The notes under the pieces are model-generated. The model was not told the DNA's origin. It saw nothing but the letters and a program-made list of their open reading frames with translations, and ran no database searches. Positions 53,243 through 60,851 of a stretch of DNA of 64,000 nucleotides are shown piece after piece; within the stretch, counting starts at the first letter, position 1, and each line of letters begins with the position of its first letter. This DNA is from Bacteroidales bacterium. GTDB lineage: Bacteria; Bacteroidota; Bacteroidia; Bacteroidales; F082. The position numbers and the translations under genes were made by a program. Where the stretch lies: NCBI GenBank assembly GCA_015493525.1, contig WGCY01000009.1, positions 1 to 64,000 of the forward strand, read 5' to 3'.

Positions 53243-55459
53243 TTAAAGCACCTGTTTTATGCTTATTTTTCCGCTTGTTCCGTTGGTAAAACGGCCGATG
53301 AATACAGCTTCCGAGATGCCGGCTTTGTTTAATTTTTTTAAATAATCTCCGGCTTCCTTTTCCGGCAGGGCAATCAGCAGGCCGCCGGAAGTCTGGGCAT
53401 CGCACAAAAGCAGTTGATTGGTGCGCGGATGGTTTCCGAAATCCACAAACTCTTTGACAAACTCCAGGTTGTTGTAGGTGCCGCCGGGAATGACACCGGC
53501 TGTGGCAAGGTTTTTCACTTCACGCAAAAACGGAACTTTTTCAAAATCAATTTGCACATCGCATTTTGAAGCGGCACTCATCTCTTTCAGGTGGCCCAAA
53601 AGCCCGAATCCGGTAACATCGGTGCAGGCATGCACGTCATAATGCATCATGATCTCTGCCGGAATTTTGTTCAGCATGGCCATAAGCCGGGTTACCTCTT
53701 TTCGTAATTCTTCGTCCACCATGCCGCGTTTGATGGCCGTTGATAAAATACCGGTACCCAGAGGTTTGGTTAAAATAAGTACATCGCCCGGCTCGGCCCC
53801 TTCGTTTTTCAGGATTTTATCCGGATGTAGACTGCCGGTAACCACCATGCCGTATTTGGGTTCGGGGTCTTCGATGGTGTGGCCGCCAAGGATGGCGATG
53901 CCGGCTTCGGTGGCCTTGTCCTGCGCCCCTTTCAGGATTTGTTCCAAAACCTGCATGGGCAGCGTGTCTTCCGGAAAGCCCACAATGTTCAGCGCAAACA
54001 ACGGTTTGGCCCCCATGGCGTAAATGTCGCTCAGTGCGTTGGCAGCGGCAATGGCCCCGAAATCATAAGGATCATCCACAATGGGGGTGAAGAAATCCAG
54101 TGTCTGCACTATGGCCGTCTCTTCATTGATTTTATAAACCGTGGCATCATCGGAAGTTTCGGTTCCCACCAAAACCTGCGGGTCGAACAGCGGTTTCAGT
54201 TTGGCGAGCACGCTTTCCAAATGTTGCGGCTGTATCTTACAGGCACATCCCAGCCCGTGGGTGTAATGCGTGAGCTTTATTTCTTTGGTGTCAATGTTTT
54301 CGGAAACTTTTGTATTTTCTTCTTTGGGCATGAGTGCTTTTACAGTTCGGATAATCTCTTCCGCTGCTTTTTTTACCTCATCCATGGTGAGGTTACGGCC
54401 GGTAGAAAATCGGATGGTGCCCATGGCAAAATCCAGCGGCACCAGCATGGCTTCTAAAACTGCCGAAACATCAATACTTTCGGAATGGCAGGCAGCCCCG
54501 GCACTGGCAGCTACGCCCTCCAGCCGGTCGAGCAGCGTGTTGGCCTCCACCCGCGGAAAGGAGAGGCTCAGCGTGTTGGGCAGCCGCTTTTCGGGATGCC
54601 CGTTCAGCTTGATGCCGGGCAGGGCTTCCTGCAAAAGCCGGTGCAGATAATCCCGCGTTTTGCGGTAGTGTTCCCTGTTTTCGTCCAGATGCTCTTTGGC
54701 AATTTCACAGGCTTTTCCTACCCCGACGATCTCCAGCACGTTTTCGGTACCCGCCCGCAGGTTTTGCTCGTGGTCGGCACCGTGTATCAGTTTTTCCAAA
54801 TGCACGCCGTTGCGGATGAACAAAGCACCAATGCCTTTGGGGGCATACAACTTGTGCCCGGCTATGCTGAGCAGGTCCACGCCTATCTCCTGCACGTCCA
54901 CCGCGATTTTCCCCAGCGACTGGGCTGCATCGCTGTGGAAGAATATCCTTTTTTCGCGGGCAATCTTTCCGATTTCTTCCACCGGCTGGATGCTGCCCAC
55001 TTCGTTGTTGGCGTGCATTACTGTGATTAAAATGGTTTCGGGGCGTAGGGCTTTTTCCAGTTCGTCCATTTTAATGATGCCAAATTCGTCCACCGGCACC
55101 GTGGTTACTTCAAATCCCTGTGTTTCAAGGTAACGGCATACTTCAAACACAGCCGGATGTTCCACCGCCGAAGTGATGATGTGGTTGCCCTTGTGCCGGT
55201 TGGCCAGCGCAATGCCTTTGATGGCGTAGTTGTTCGACTCGGTCCCGCCGCTGGTAAAAATAACCTCGGAAGGTTCGCAATGGATGAGTTCCGCCACCTG
55301 CCGGCGGGCTTTCTCCACGGCCATTTTGGTTTTTACGCCGTAGGCATGCACGCTGGACGGGTTGCCGAAATAAGATTCCAGATAAGGCCGCATGGCCGCT
55401 GCCACCTCCGGCACTATGGGCGTGGTGGCGTTATAGTCGAGATAGATGGGTTCTTGCAT
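53243..55459 (-). CDS. selD: Cysteine desulfurase-selenide water dikinase fusion
   Basis: A 738-residue fusion. Residues 1-385 are an IscS/NifS-type desulfurase: the PLP lysine is K203 in AGHKLYAPKG, the catalytic cysteine C324 in AGAACHSES, and HPAVFEV is the PLP-stacking region. Residues about 392-738 are SelD, with THGLGCACKI (C405 and K408 matching E. coli C17 and K20), DDATVYKI and ILGGHTIEDPEPKYG. The first half can take selenium from selenocysteine and pass it to the second, which makes selenophosphate from ATP. mnmH about 5.4 kb upstream on the same strand uses selenophosphate for tRNA 2-selenouridine. No selA or selB is seen. Its start lies six bases from a remnant of hepT. Confidence 0.95.
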   Translation of the reverse strand: MQEPIYLDYNATTPIVPEVAAAMRPYLESYFGNPSSVHAYGVKTKMAVEKARRQVAELIHCEPSEVIFTSGGTESNNYAIKGIALANRHKGNHIITSAVEHPAVFEVCRYLETQGFEVTTVPVDEFGIIKMDELEKALRPETILITVMHANNEVGSIQPVEEIGKIAREKRIFFHSDAAQSLGKIAVDVQEIGVDLLSIAGHKLYAPKGIGALFIRNGVHLEKLIHGADHEQNLRAGTENVLEIVGVGKACEIAKEHLDENREHYRKTRDYLHRLLQEALPGIKLNGHPEKRLPNTLSLSFPRVEANTLLDRLEGVAASAGAACHSESIDVSAVLEAMLVPLDFAMGTIRFSTGRNLTMDEVKKAAEEIIRTVKALMPKEENTKVSENIDTKEIKLTHYTHGLGCACKIQPQHLESVLAKLKPLFDPQVLVGTETSDDATVYKINEETAIVQTLDFFTPIVDDPYDFGAIAAANALSDIYAMGAKPLFALNIVGFPEDTLPMQVLEQILKGAQDKATEAGIAILGGHTIEDPEPKYGMVVTGSLHPDKILKNEGAEPGDVLILTKPLGTGILSTAIKRGMVDEELRKEVTRLMAMLNKIPAEIMMHYDVHACTDVTGFGLLGHLKEMSAASKCDVQIDFEKVPFLREVKNLATAGVIPGGTYNNLEFVKEFVDFGNHPRTNQLLLCDAQTSGGLLIALPEKEAGDYLKKLNKAGISEAVFIGRFTNGTSGKISIKQVL

Positions 55460-55465
55460 AAAAGA

Positions 55466-55594
55466 TCAATTGTTTTCCAATACTTTTTTTATCTGAGTTG
55501 ACACTTCTGGGATTTTATTTTTGATAACATCCCAAACAATGGAATAATTGATACCAAAATAATCATGAATGAGTTTGTCACGCATTCCTGCCAT
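55466..55594 (-). pseudogene. HepT (HEPN) C-terminal remnant
   Basis: A 42-codon frame, MAGMRDKLIHDYF... ending KKVLENN, is the C-terminal third of a HepT/DUF86 HEPN ribonuclease: RDKLIHDYFG is the RxxxxH-xY catalytic motif, and INYSIVWDVIKNKIPE is the usual tail. The first part of the same gene lies 4.9 kb away at 60425-60505, next to its MNT partner. About 40-50 middle codons are missing. I conclude that an insertion (with loss) split hepT. The motif is intact, but a 42-residue piece is unlikely to be an active toxin. Confidence 0.8.
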
Positions 55595-55624
55595 AACACC
55601 TAATTTTTCGGTTTTGCACCATGT

Positions 55625-55705
55625 TTATTTATAGTTATCATATTTGTTTTTGGCACTATCTGCCAAATGCACTATATTTTTTAATGCGGGTAATGAATCA
55701 TTCAT
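55625..55705 (-). CDS. 26-residue frame coupled to the receiver gene
   Basis: An ATG overlaps the receiver-gene stop by eight bases (ATGAATGA) and opens MNDSLPALKNIVHLADSAKN then KYDNYK before TAA. The frame continues in phase past this stop into the HepT remnant. It may be the start of a truncated third component of the inserted system, or a chance frame. No family recognised. Confidence 0.3.
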   Translation of the reverse strand: MNDSLPALKNIVHLADSAKNKYDNYK

Positions 55706-56897
55706 CTTTTATCGCTTTTTCCGGTATTGCCGGTAATCCTTGTCTATGTAAGTAAAATGCATATTTTTGCTGTATAGCAGTGATATATGGCGGTAAAATT
55801 CTACCCATTCTATCATCTTTCAAGGTATTCCATTTTTTAATTTTTATGTCATTTAATGAAAATTCTAAAATCTTTCCCGAAAGAATAAAGGGTAAATAAA
55901 TCTTATTTATCCGTTCGATAAATGCCCCCTCGATAAATCTTATTTCATTATCACTTGGCTCATTAGGATTTATATCATTTTCATTTACGATCCTGCCTTT
56001 CAAACAATATATTTCAGGGTTCGATTTTCTTGCTATGTCACATTCTGGACGTATATTCAAGTAGTATCTATCTTCATTTTCACCATCCGCTCTATATCTA
56101 TACAAATCACCAGTAAACGGCATATGCGGTAATGAATCATTTTTTATAAATCTTTCTGCTTCTAAAACTTTTCTTATCTCTTCTTTTGATAAATCATTAT
56201 CTTCTAATTTTAAAATATCTTCATCAAATTTAATGGGTTCAGTTCTTGCCATTATATTTTTGAAAATGAAATTTCCGAGTTCATAGTTTACATCAGAGCC
56301 ATCTTTTGTGAATGTTTTTTGTAAAACAGACGGCCATTTGTGATTGATATTGTAAAAATCCCAAAACAGCTTGTTTTTAGCTTCATTTAATGACTTTTCC
56401 CATTCTTTAAGTACATAGATAGACGGCGTTTTTTCTAACCAACTTTTTATAACACCAAACATCTTGAAAGAGTTATTCCGAGTAAATAATTCTTGTTTTC
56501 TTTTTACAAAAATATAATTGTTCCTTTCACTATTATATAAATTTTTATCATTAAGTTGCCTAATGATTTCATCAGGAGTTTCGTTACTAAAGATAAATAT
56601 TGGAGAGAAAGTAATTTTTCTCAATTTTCTAATAAATCTAAAATTCCTATCAATTTCACTCTCTGCAGCACTTGTCCCTTGTAAATTATTATCAAACAAC
56701 TCCCAATCAAGTAAAATAAAAGAAATATTGCTAAAATTGTTTATTATTTTGTTTTCAGGAATATCTTCAAAGGTTAATAAAGGTATTTTATTTTCTAATT
56801 TCTCAACAATTCTCAATATTAAATCATTACTTTCCGGTTTATTAATATTGTCATCAATAACTACAGCTACACCTTCGAATAATTTCTTTATATCCAT
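55698..56897 (-). CDS. Receiver-domain protein with unknown C-terminal domain
   Basis: 399 residues. Residues about 8-150 form a response-regulator receiver-like fold: acidic pair D15-D16 (VAVVIDDN), probable phospho-acceptor D64 (FILLDWELF), S104 (IFIFSNET) and K132 (YIFVKRK). It resembles the Pfam response receiver family found with Hsp90-like kinases. The C-terminal half (about 160-399) shows no nuclease or DNA-binding motif that I can name; conserved-looking patches are PHMPFTGDLYRY, YLNIRPECDIARK and RILPPYITAIQQKYAFYLHRQG. It is two bases downstream of the kinase gene, so is its natural phosphorylation partner. Probably the output or effector part of the inserted system. Strongly AT-rich. 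Confidence 0.8.
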   Translation of the reverse strand: MDIKKLFEGVAVVIDDNINKPESNDLILRIVEKLENKIPLLTFEDIPENKIINNFSNISFILLDWELFDNNLQGTSAAESEIDRNFRFIRKLRKITFSPIFIFSNETPDEIIRQLNDKNLYNSERNNYIFVKRKQELFTRNNSFKMFGVIKSWLEKTPSIYVLKEWEKSLNEAKNKLFWDFYNINHKWPSVLQKTFTKDGSDVNYELGNFIFKNIMARTEPIKFDEDILKLEDNDLSKEEIRKVLEAERFIKNDSLPHMPFTGDLYRYRADGENEDRYYLNIRPECDIARKSNPEIYCLKGRIVNENDINPNEPSDNEIRFIEGAFIERINKIYLPFILSGKILEFSLNDIKIKKWNTLKDDRMGRILPPYITAIQQKYAFYLHRQGLPAIPEKAIKDE

Positions 56898-56899
56898 AA

Positions 56900-59152
56900 T
56901 TAATCCTCTTTAACAAAACTTACAACGAAATTGGCACCGGACAATATTTTTTCAGAATTTATGTCTGCTAACCATATTGCATAATCTATTCTTTCAAGAA
57001 GTTGACGAGCTATGTATAAACCAAGCCCCCTACCTTCTTCTCCTTTTCCTGAATAAAATGGTTCAAAAATGTAAGGTACATCTTCTTTGTTTACACCGGG
57101 ACCATTGTCAGAGAAAATTAATTTACCTGCATTGCCATCAAGCGTTATTAAAATTGTCTTATCTTTTATGTTTAAGGTGCTTAACCAATAAATGGCATTG
57201 TCAAACAGGTTAATTAAAAGTTGTAATAAAATGGCATCGGTGCATTTGGCAATTAATGGTGAACCAATCTTATTAACTTTCACTTTTATTTTGCTACGAC
57301 TTAAAATATTTTTATAAATTTTAATAACTTTTTCAAGAACTTCTGAAACTCTGATATCCCTTCTTCGTTGTTTAGTTGATTTAAACATTACCTGAATGTC
57401 TTTCATTTGTGATTCCACAAAAGAGAATATGCCACGTAATTTATGAAGTTCATCTACGGCTTCTTGTGTTGATTTTGTATTATTCATTAAATCTTTTACT
57501 AAATCATCAATCCCCAAGATTCCTTTGGAAAGCATTGACATCATATCGTGTGAAGCAACCTCAACAGACAATCCGATGCTTGCTAATTCTTCTGTTGTCT
57601 CAACTCTTTTTACTAAATAATTTCGTTCAAGTTTATAGGTTTTTGAAAGGTTATTTACTGCATTTACAACAGCCTTGTTATTCTTAAAATTTTCTTTAAT
57701 TTCTTCAAGTTGTCTTTCTATTTCCTTAGTTTTAAAGACATCTTGTTCCTTTTTGTTTTTTTTATAGTTAATTAAATATTGCTTAAACTGTTTTTGGCGG
57801 TAATAGGAAAGAAATGATTGGATTAAAACAATGAAATCTTGTGGAGCATTTCCTTCATCAATTAATCCTTCTCTATTTGTTTTATCTATTAAATCTGGAT
57901 TATCTTTTTTTGAGATTTTAACGACACCGATAATTTGGTCATTACTAAAAAAATAACTTGCTCTTTCTAAACCTCTTAGCTTATCTATTTGTAGCCAATC
58001 GTCATCTTTATTTCCGTATGGATAAACTCTTATATCATCTCTATATAAATATATTCGATGTTCTCTTATTAATTCTCTATCATTTCTATCTAATTGATAT
58101 TTGAGTGGAGCATTTTTACCAAAATCGAAAATATAAAAATTAAAGGAAAAATTACCGCATTCAGGTAATCTGTATTCATCTGTACACTCCTCCTTTTTTT
58201 TCTTTTGGTCATAAGTTTTTTTACAAAAATTTTCTTTAAATAATTTAATTCCTTTAAAATGAGAATCATTTATGCTTAATAATTTGGGAATACCATTTTC
58301 TGTATAATCAAACTCCGTATTGTTGAAACTACCCTCAATTTTGAAAACCGCTTTATTTTCCAATAATCCTGATAGTTTATCTAAATAATTCTCGGATAGT
58401 GTTAACCTTTCACGGTTTATGTAAAAACCAACATCGAATTTATCTTTACTTTTCTCGGTGTGAAAAATTTTATCAAAAATTGATTGAAGTTTCTGAATAT
58501 CCTTATAGATATTCTCAACTTTTTTTCGAGACCATTTCCCTTTTAAGCCGGTAATTTCGATAATAGTTCCTTTATTATTTTGATTTACTTTCTTGTGCTC
58601 AACTTCTAATTCCTGATTAAGTAATTTTTGCGGTGCATTTATTTTGACTTCAATATTAATGTCATCGATAAAAAGCTCTTTTTCTTTCTGATTTTTAGTT
58701 AAAAAATTCTCATCATAGGCTGAAAGGTCATAATTTATCTCATATTCTTCATTCGAACTTTCAGGGCGGGTTGTAATAAGTATTTTATTTCCTAATTTCA
58801 ATATTGCAAAGCGACCAATGCCTTTTTCTCCTTGAACAATTCTTCCCTTTTTTGTAGTAAATGTTTCCCCTTTTCCTTTGAATTTATTCGGGGTAGCTGG
58901 GTTCATCCAGCTTTTTTCAATTGTTTCCAGAGTCATCCCTGTTCCATTGTCCCTGATAACAATTTTAGAATCTTCTTTTATTTCAAAATTGTCTCCAAAG
59001 TTCTCGAAACACACTTTTACCCAATTAGAATCAGCATCATAAGAATTTTTTATTAATTCCGTTAATGCAATCTGTTCATTTTTGATTAACTGCTCACCAA
59101 GCATTGTTAATAGCCTGGCATAAGGTCTTATTTTAAAAGTCTTTTTATCCAT
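56900..59152 (-). CDS. Dual GHKL ATPase: Hsp90/MORC-like plus histidine kinase
   Basis: 750 residues with two GHKL ATPase modules. The first (about 1-200) is Hsp90/MutL/MORC-like: ALTELIKNSYDAD (N box), VIRDNGTGMT (G1) and QGEKGIGRFAILKLG (G2). A long middle with a coiled segment (KKNKKEQDVFKTKEIERQLEEI) follows. The second (about 525-750) is a histidine kinase: phospho-acceptor candidate H535 in EVASHDMM, N box INLFDNAIYWL, G1 IFSDNGPGV, F box IFEPFYSGKG and G2 GRGLGLYIA. No membrane segment, so the signal is intracellular. It lies in the tight MTase-kinase-receiver operon (1-base overlap upstream, 2-base gap downstream). The pair is probably a cytoplasmic two-component system; what it senses is unknown. 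Confidence 0.88.
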   Translation of the reverse strand: MDKKTFKIRPYARLLTMLGEQLIKNEQIALTELIKNSYDADSNWVKVCFENFGDNFEIKEDSKIVIRDNGTGMTLETIEKSWMNPATPNKFKGKGETFTTKKGRIVQGEKGIGRFAILKLGNKILITTRPESSNEEYEINYDLSAYDENFLTKNQKEKELFIDDINIEVKINAPQKLLNQELEVEHKKVNQNNKGTIIEITGLKGKWSRKKVENIYKDIQKLQSIFDKIFHTEKSKDKFDVGFYINRERLTLSENYLDKLSGLLENKAVFKIEGSFNNTEFDYTENGIPKLLSINDSHFKGIKLFKENFCKKTYDQKKKKEECTDEYRLPECGNFSFNFYIFDFGKNAPLKYQLDRNDRELIREHRIYLYRDDIRVYPYGNKDDDWLQIDKLRGLERASYFFSNDQIIGVVKISKKDNPDLIDKTNREGLIDEGNAPQDFIVLIQSFLSYYRQKQFKQYLINYKKNKKEQDVFKTKEIERQLEEIKENFKNNKAVVNAVNNLSKTYKLERNYLVKRVETTEELASIGLSVEVASHDMMSMLSKGILGIDDLVKDLMNNTKSTQEAVDELHKLRGIFSFVESQMKDIQVMFKSTKQRRRDIRVSEVLEKVIKIYKNILSRSKIKVKVNKIGSPLIAKCTDAILLQLLINLFDNAIYWLSTLNIKDKTILITLDGNAGKLIFSDNGPGVNKEDVPYIFEPFYSGKGEEGRGLGLYIARQLLERIDYAIWLADINSEKILSGANFVVSFVKED

Positions 59153-60414
59153 TATTCTTTTTTTCCTATTACAATAAATTCTTCTGCATAAACCTTACGG
59201 CTACTTTTATCAGTTGTGAATTTACCATTTTTATCACGATATGGCGTTAATATTTTATTGGAAATTTTGCGCTTAGTTATCTCAATATCGGTAAATCCTG
59301 TATTAATCATACATTCTACAAGGTGTTTGGCATTATTAATTTTAACACTCTTATATTCGGTATTTCCTATAACAAAAAGAGCAATCCCATTATTATTAAG
59401 CATATTGTAAGATTTCACAATAGTATTTTGCATATCAACAAAATATTTCGCTGCTGACCTTGCTTTTCGCTTATCTTTATTGTACAGTCTAAATACTATA
59501 TCTTCACCAGTTTTGTTCAATTGCTTGGCATCTTTTATAAAATCAGTATTGTGATACAAACTACCAATAGAACCTTCTCTTAGTGTTTTATAGTCATTAG
59601 TAAAATCCAACCACAAGGTAGATAATTGATGTAAATCAGCATATTCGTATGAAGTTACATAGGGAGGACTCGTGACGATAAGATCTGCAAATGGTTTTTT
59701 GATTTTTTTATTTAAAAAGTTAATGTTTTCAATTCTTACTTGTGATTTATTATTGTCGTTTTCTTGATTTGCCAATCTCATTATATCAAATTGTCTTGAA
59801 AAATTAGTAAGAACATTAGCAGGTTTTTTGTTAGGGTCAAGTTGAGGCTTGATAGATTTTGTAAGCCACATAGAAGTAGGTTTTAATATATTGGAGAATG
59901 CAGTGAGAAAGAAGTTTAAATATTTACTTTTCTGTGGAATGCTCTGATAAATTGAATATTTCAGTTTTAATAAATTTATTATTTGCTCTTCTTTAAACCA
60001 ATATTTAATTCTTTCATTAGTTTCTAATAAATCATTCTTGCTAACATTCTTTTTGCGATAGTTATTTAATATTATGTCATAATACTTATTTAAAGTAGAA
60101 TCTTTATATACTTGGCTTTTCGTTTTTGCAATCAAAGTGGCAACAGGATTTATATCACTGCCCCAAAAATTTTTACCGTTTCTTGTTGCTTCAAAAGCTG
60201 TAGTACCGCAACCGCAAAACATGTCTCCAACCCAATCAACTTTCAACCCATAATTTTCAGCATAATCAATCGCTTTATTTGTAATAAACGCAGGAAATTT
60301 TGCAGGATAAGAGTGTATTCTATGCATTTTATTTTCTTTCACATCTCCCGTGTTCCAAAATTCTTCAATTGGGATGGAATCAAAATCAATATTTATATTA
60401 TTGTTTATTTGCAT
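59152..60414 (-). CDS. SPPY-type DNA methyltransferase
   Basis: 420 residues. An N-terminal segment HRIHSYPAKFPAF (about 31-43) is typical of large N4/N6 methylases of this kind. SAM motif I is DMFCGCGTTAFEA (D64 to T71 region) followed by GSDINP; the catalytic motif IV is VTSPPYVTSYEYAD (about 247-260), pointing to cytosine-N4 (or adenine-N6) as target. SAM motif before catalytic motif sets it apart from the methylase at 20976. It has its own target-recognition-like middle (about 100-235). First gene of the inserted operon; its TAA shares a base with the ATG of the GHKL gene (TAATG). No restriction nuclease is recognised beside it. Strongly AT-rich. Confidence 0.9.
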   Translation of the reverse strand: MQINNNINIDFDSIPIEEFWNTGDVKENKMHRIHSYPAKFPAFITNKAIDYAENYGLKVDWVGDMFCGCGTTAFEATRNGKNFWGSDINPVATLIAKTKSQVYKDSTLNKYYDIILNNYRKKNVSKNDLLETNERIKYWFKEEQIINLLKLKYSIYQSIPQKSKYLNFFLTAFSNILKPTSMWLTKSIKPQLDPNKKPANVLTNFSRQFDIMRLANQENDNNKSQVRIENINFLNKKIKKPFADLIVTSPPYVTSYEYADLHQLSTLWLDFTNDYKTLREGSIGSLYHNTDFIKDAKQLNKTGEDIVFRLYNKDKRKARSAAKYFVDMQNTIVKSYNMLNNNGIALFVIGNTEYKSVKINNAKHLVECMINTGFTDIEITKRKISNKILTPYRDKNGKFTTDKSSRKVYAEEFIVIGKKE

Positions 60415-60424
60415 ATTCTTCTCT

Positions 60425-60505
60425 TTATTGCATTACCCACAACGAAAGGATATAATCGCATTCGTCAAGAATGTGTCGGAGCAGTTCGGTGTAATGTTTA
60501 GACAT
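60425..60505 (-). pseudogene. HepT N-terminal remnant
   Basis: MSKHYTELLRHILDECDYIL followed by S matches the start of HepT/DUF86 proteins, then the frame ends six codons later. Its ATG overlaps the MNT stop (TATGTCTAA), the usual arrangement for MNT-HepT pairs. The C-terminal remnant is at 55466-55594. Confidence 0.75.
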
Positions 60506-60794
60506 ATTTCGTTTCTTTTAGGATATACGAACCAATGTGTTTGCTTAATCCGTTTTTTGTTACAATCTCAACTTTGTAACCACGGAAAGCTTTTTCAAGA
60601 ATATCGTAAACGGCCATTAAGTTATCGAAGGTTTCTTTATCTTCAAAGAAATCAACCAGCAAATCGATGTCACTCTCTTTGTGCTGGGAATCTTTAACAA
60701 AAGAACCAAACAAGCCAATATCTTTAACTCCAATCCGGGTTAATGTTGTTTTCTCTAACTTGAGAATTTCTAATATTTTTTCTTTTTTCAGCAT
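60498..60794 (-). CDS. mntA: MNT-type nucleotidyltransferase antitoxin
   Basis: 98 residues. Minimal nucleotidyltransferase: GLFGSFVKDSQHKESDIDLLVDF holds the GSF/GSxxxxD-x-D motif (about residues 29-51). In MntA-HepT modules the nucleotidyltransferase adds AMP residues to HepT near the HEPN motif and silences it. The gene appears whole, but its hepT partner is split by the inserted operon, so the antitoxin is orphaned unless another hepT exists. A promoter-like TATTTTTG (minus) lies 14 bases upstream. Confidence 0.9.
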   Translation of the reverse strand: MLKKEKILEILKLEKTTLTRIGVKDIGLFGSFVKDSQHKESDIDLLVDFFEDKETFDNLMAVYDILEKAFRGYKVEIVTKNGLSKHIGSYILKETKYV

Positions 60795-60808
60795 AGTTCT
60801 TGGTTATT

Positions 60809-60816
60809 CAAAAATA
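60809..60816 (-). promoter_or_regulatory. Bacteroidota -7 promoter element
   Basis: Reads TATTTTTG on the minus strand, 14 bases before the MNT start; could also drive the inserted operon through read-through. Confidence 0.5.
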
Positions 60817-60851
60817 CAAAAAATATTCCATTCGGCTTTTTATAAAAATTA

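Larger units (their letters stand above)
55600..60440 (-). mobile_element. AT-rich insertion splitting hepT
   Basis: Between the two hepT pieces lies about 4.8 kb with three main genes in one direction. Hand counts of several 60-base lines give roughly a fifth G+C, against nearly half in selD or mnmH, so foreign origin is likely. I see no integrase or transposase inside and no certain target-site duplication, so the means of entry is unknown. Limits are approximate, set by where HepT similarity stops. Confidence 0.7.

Noticed and set aside
54485-55030. 181-codon plus-strand frame inside the IscS-SelD gene
   Set aside because: Antisense shadow; the minus strand carries intact catalytic motifs over the same bases.
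57409-57687. Plus-strand frames inside the GHKL gene
   Set aside because: Antisense shadow in AT-rich DNA; Leu-rich and featureless.
55590-60450. Integron cassette or attC sites at the edges of the insertion
   Set aside because: Words such as GGTGTTA and GTTGTGG lie near the joints, but they do not form the paired core sites of attC, and no integrase is present.
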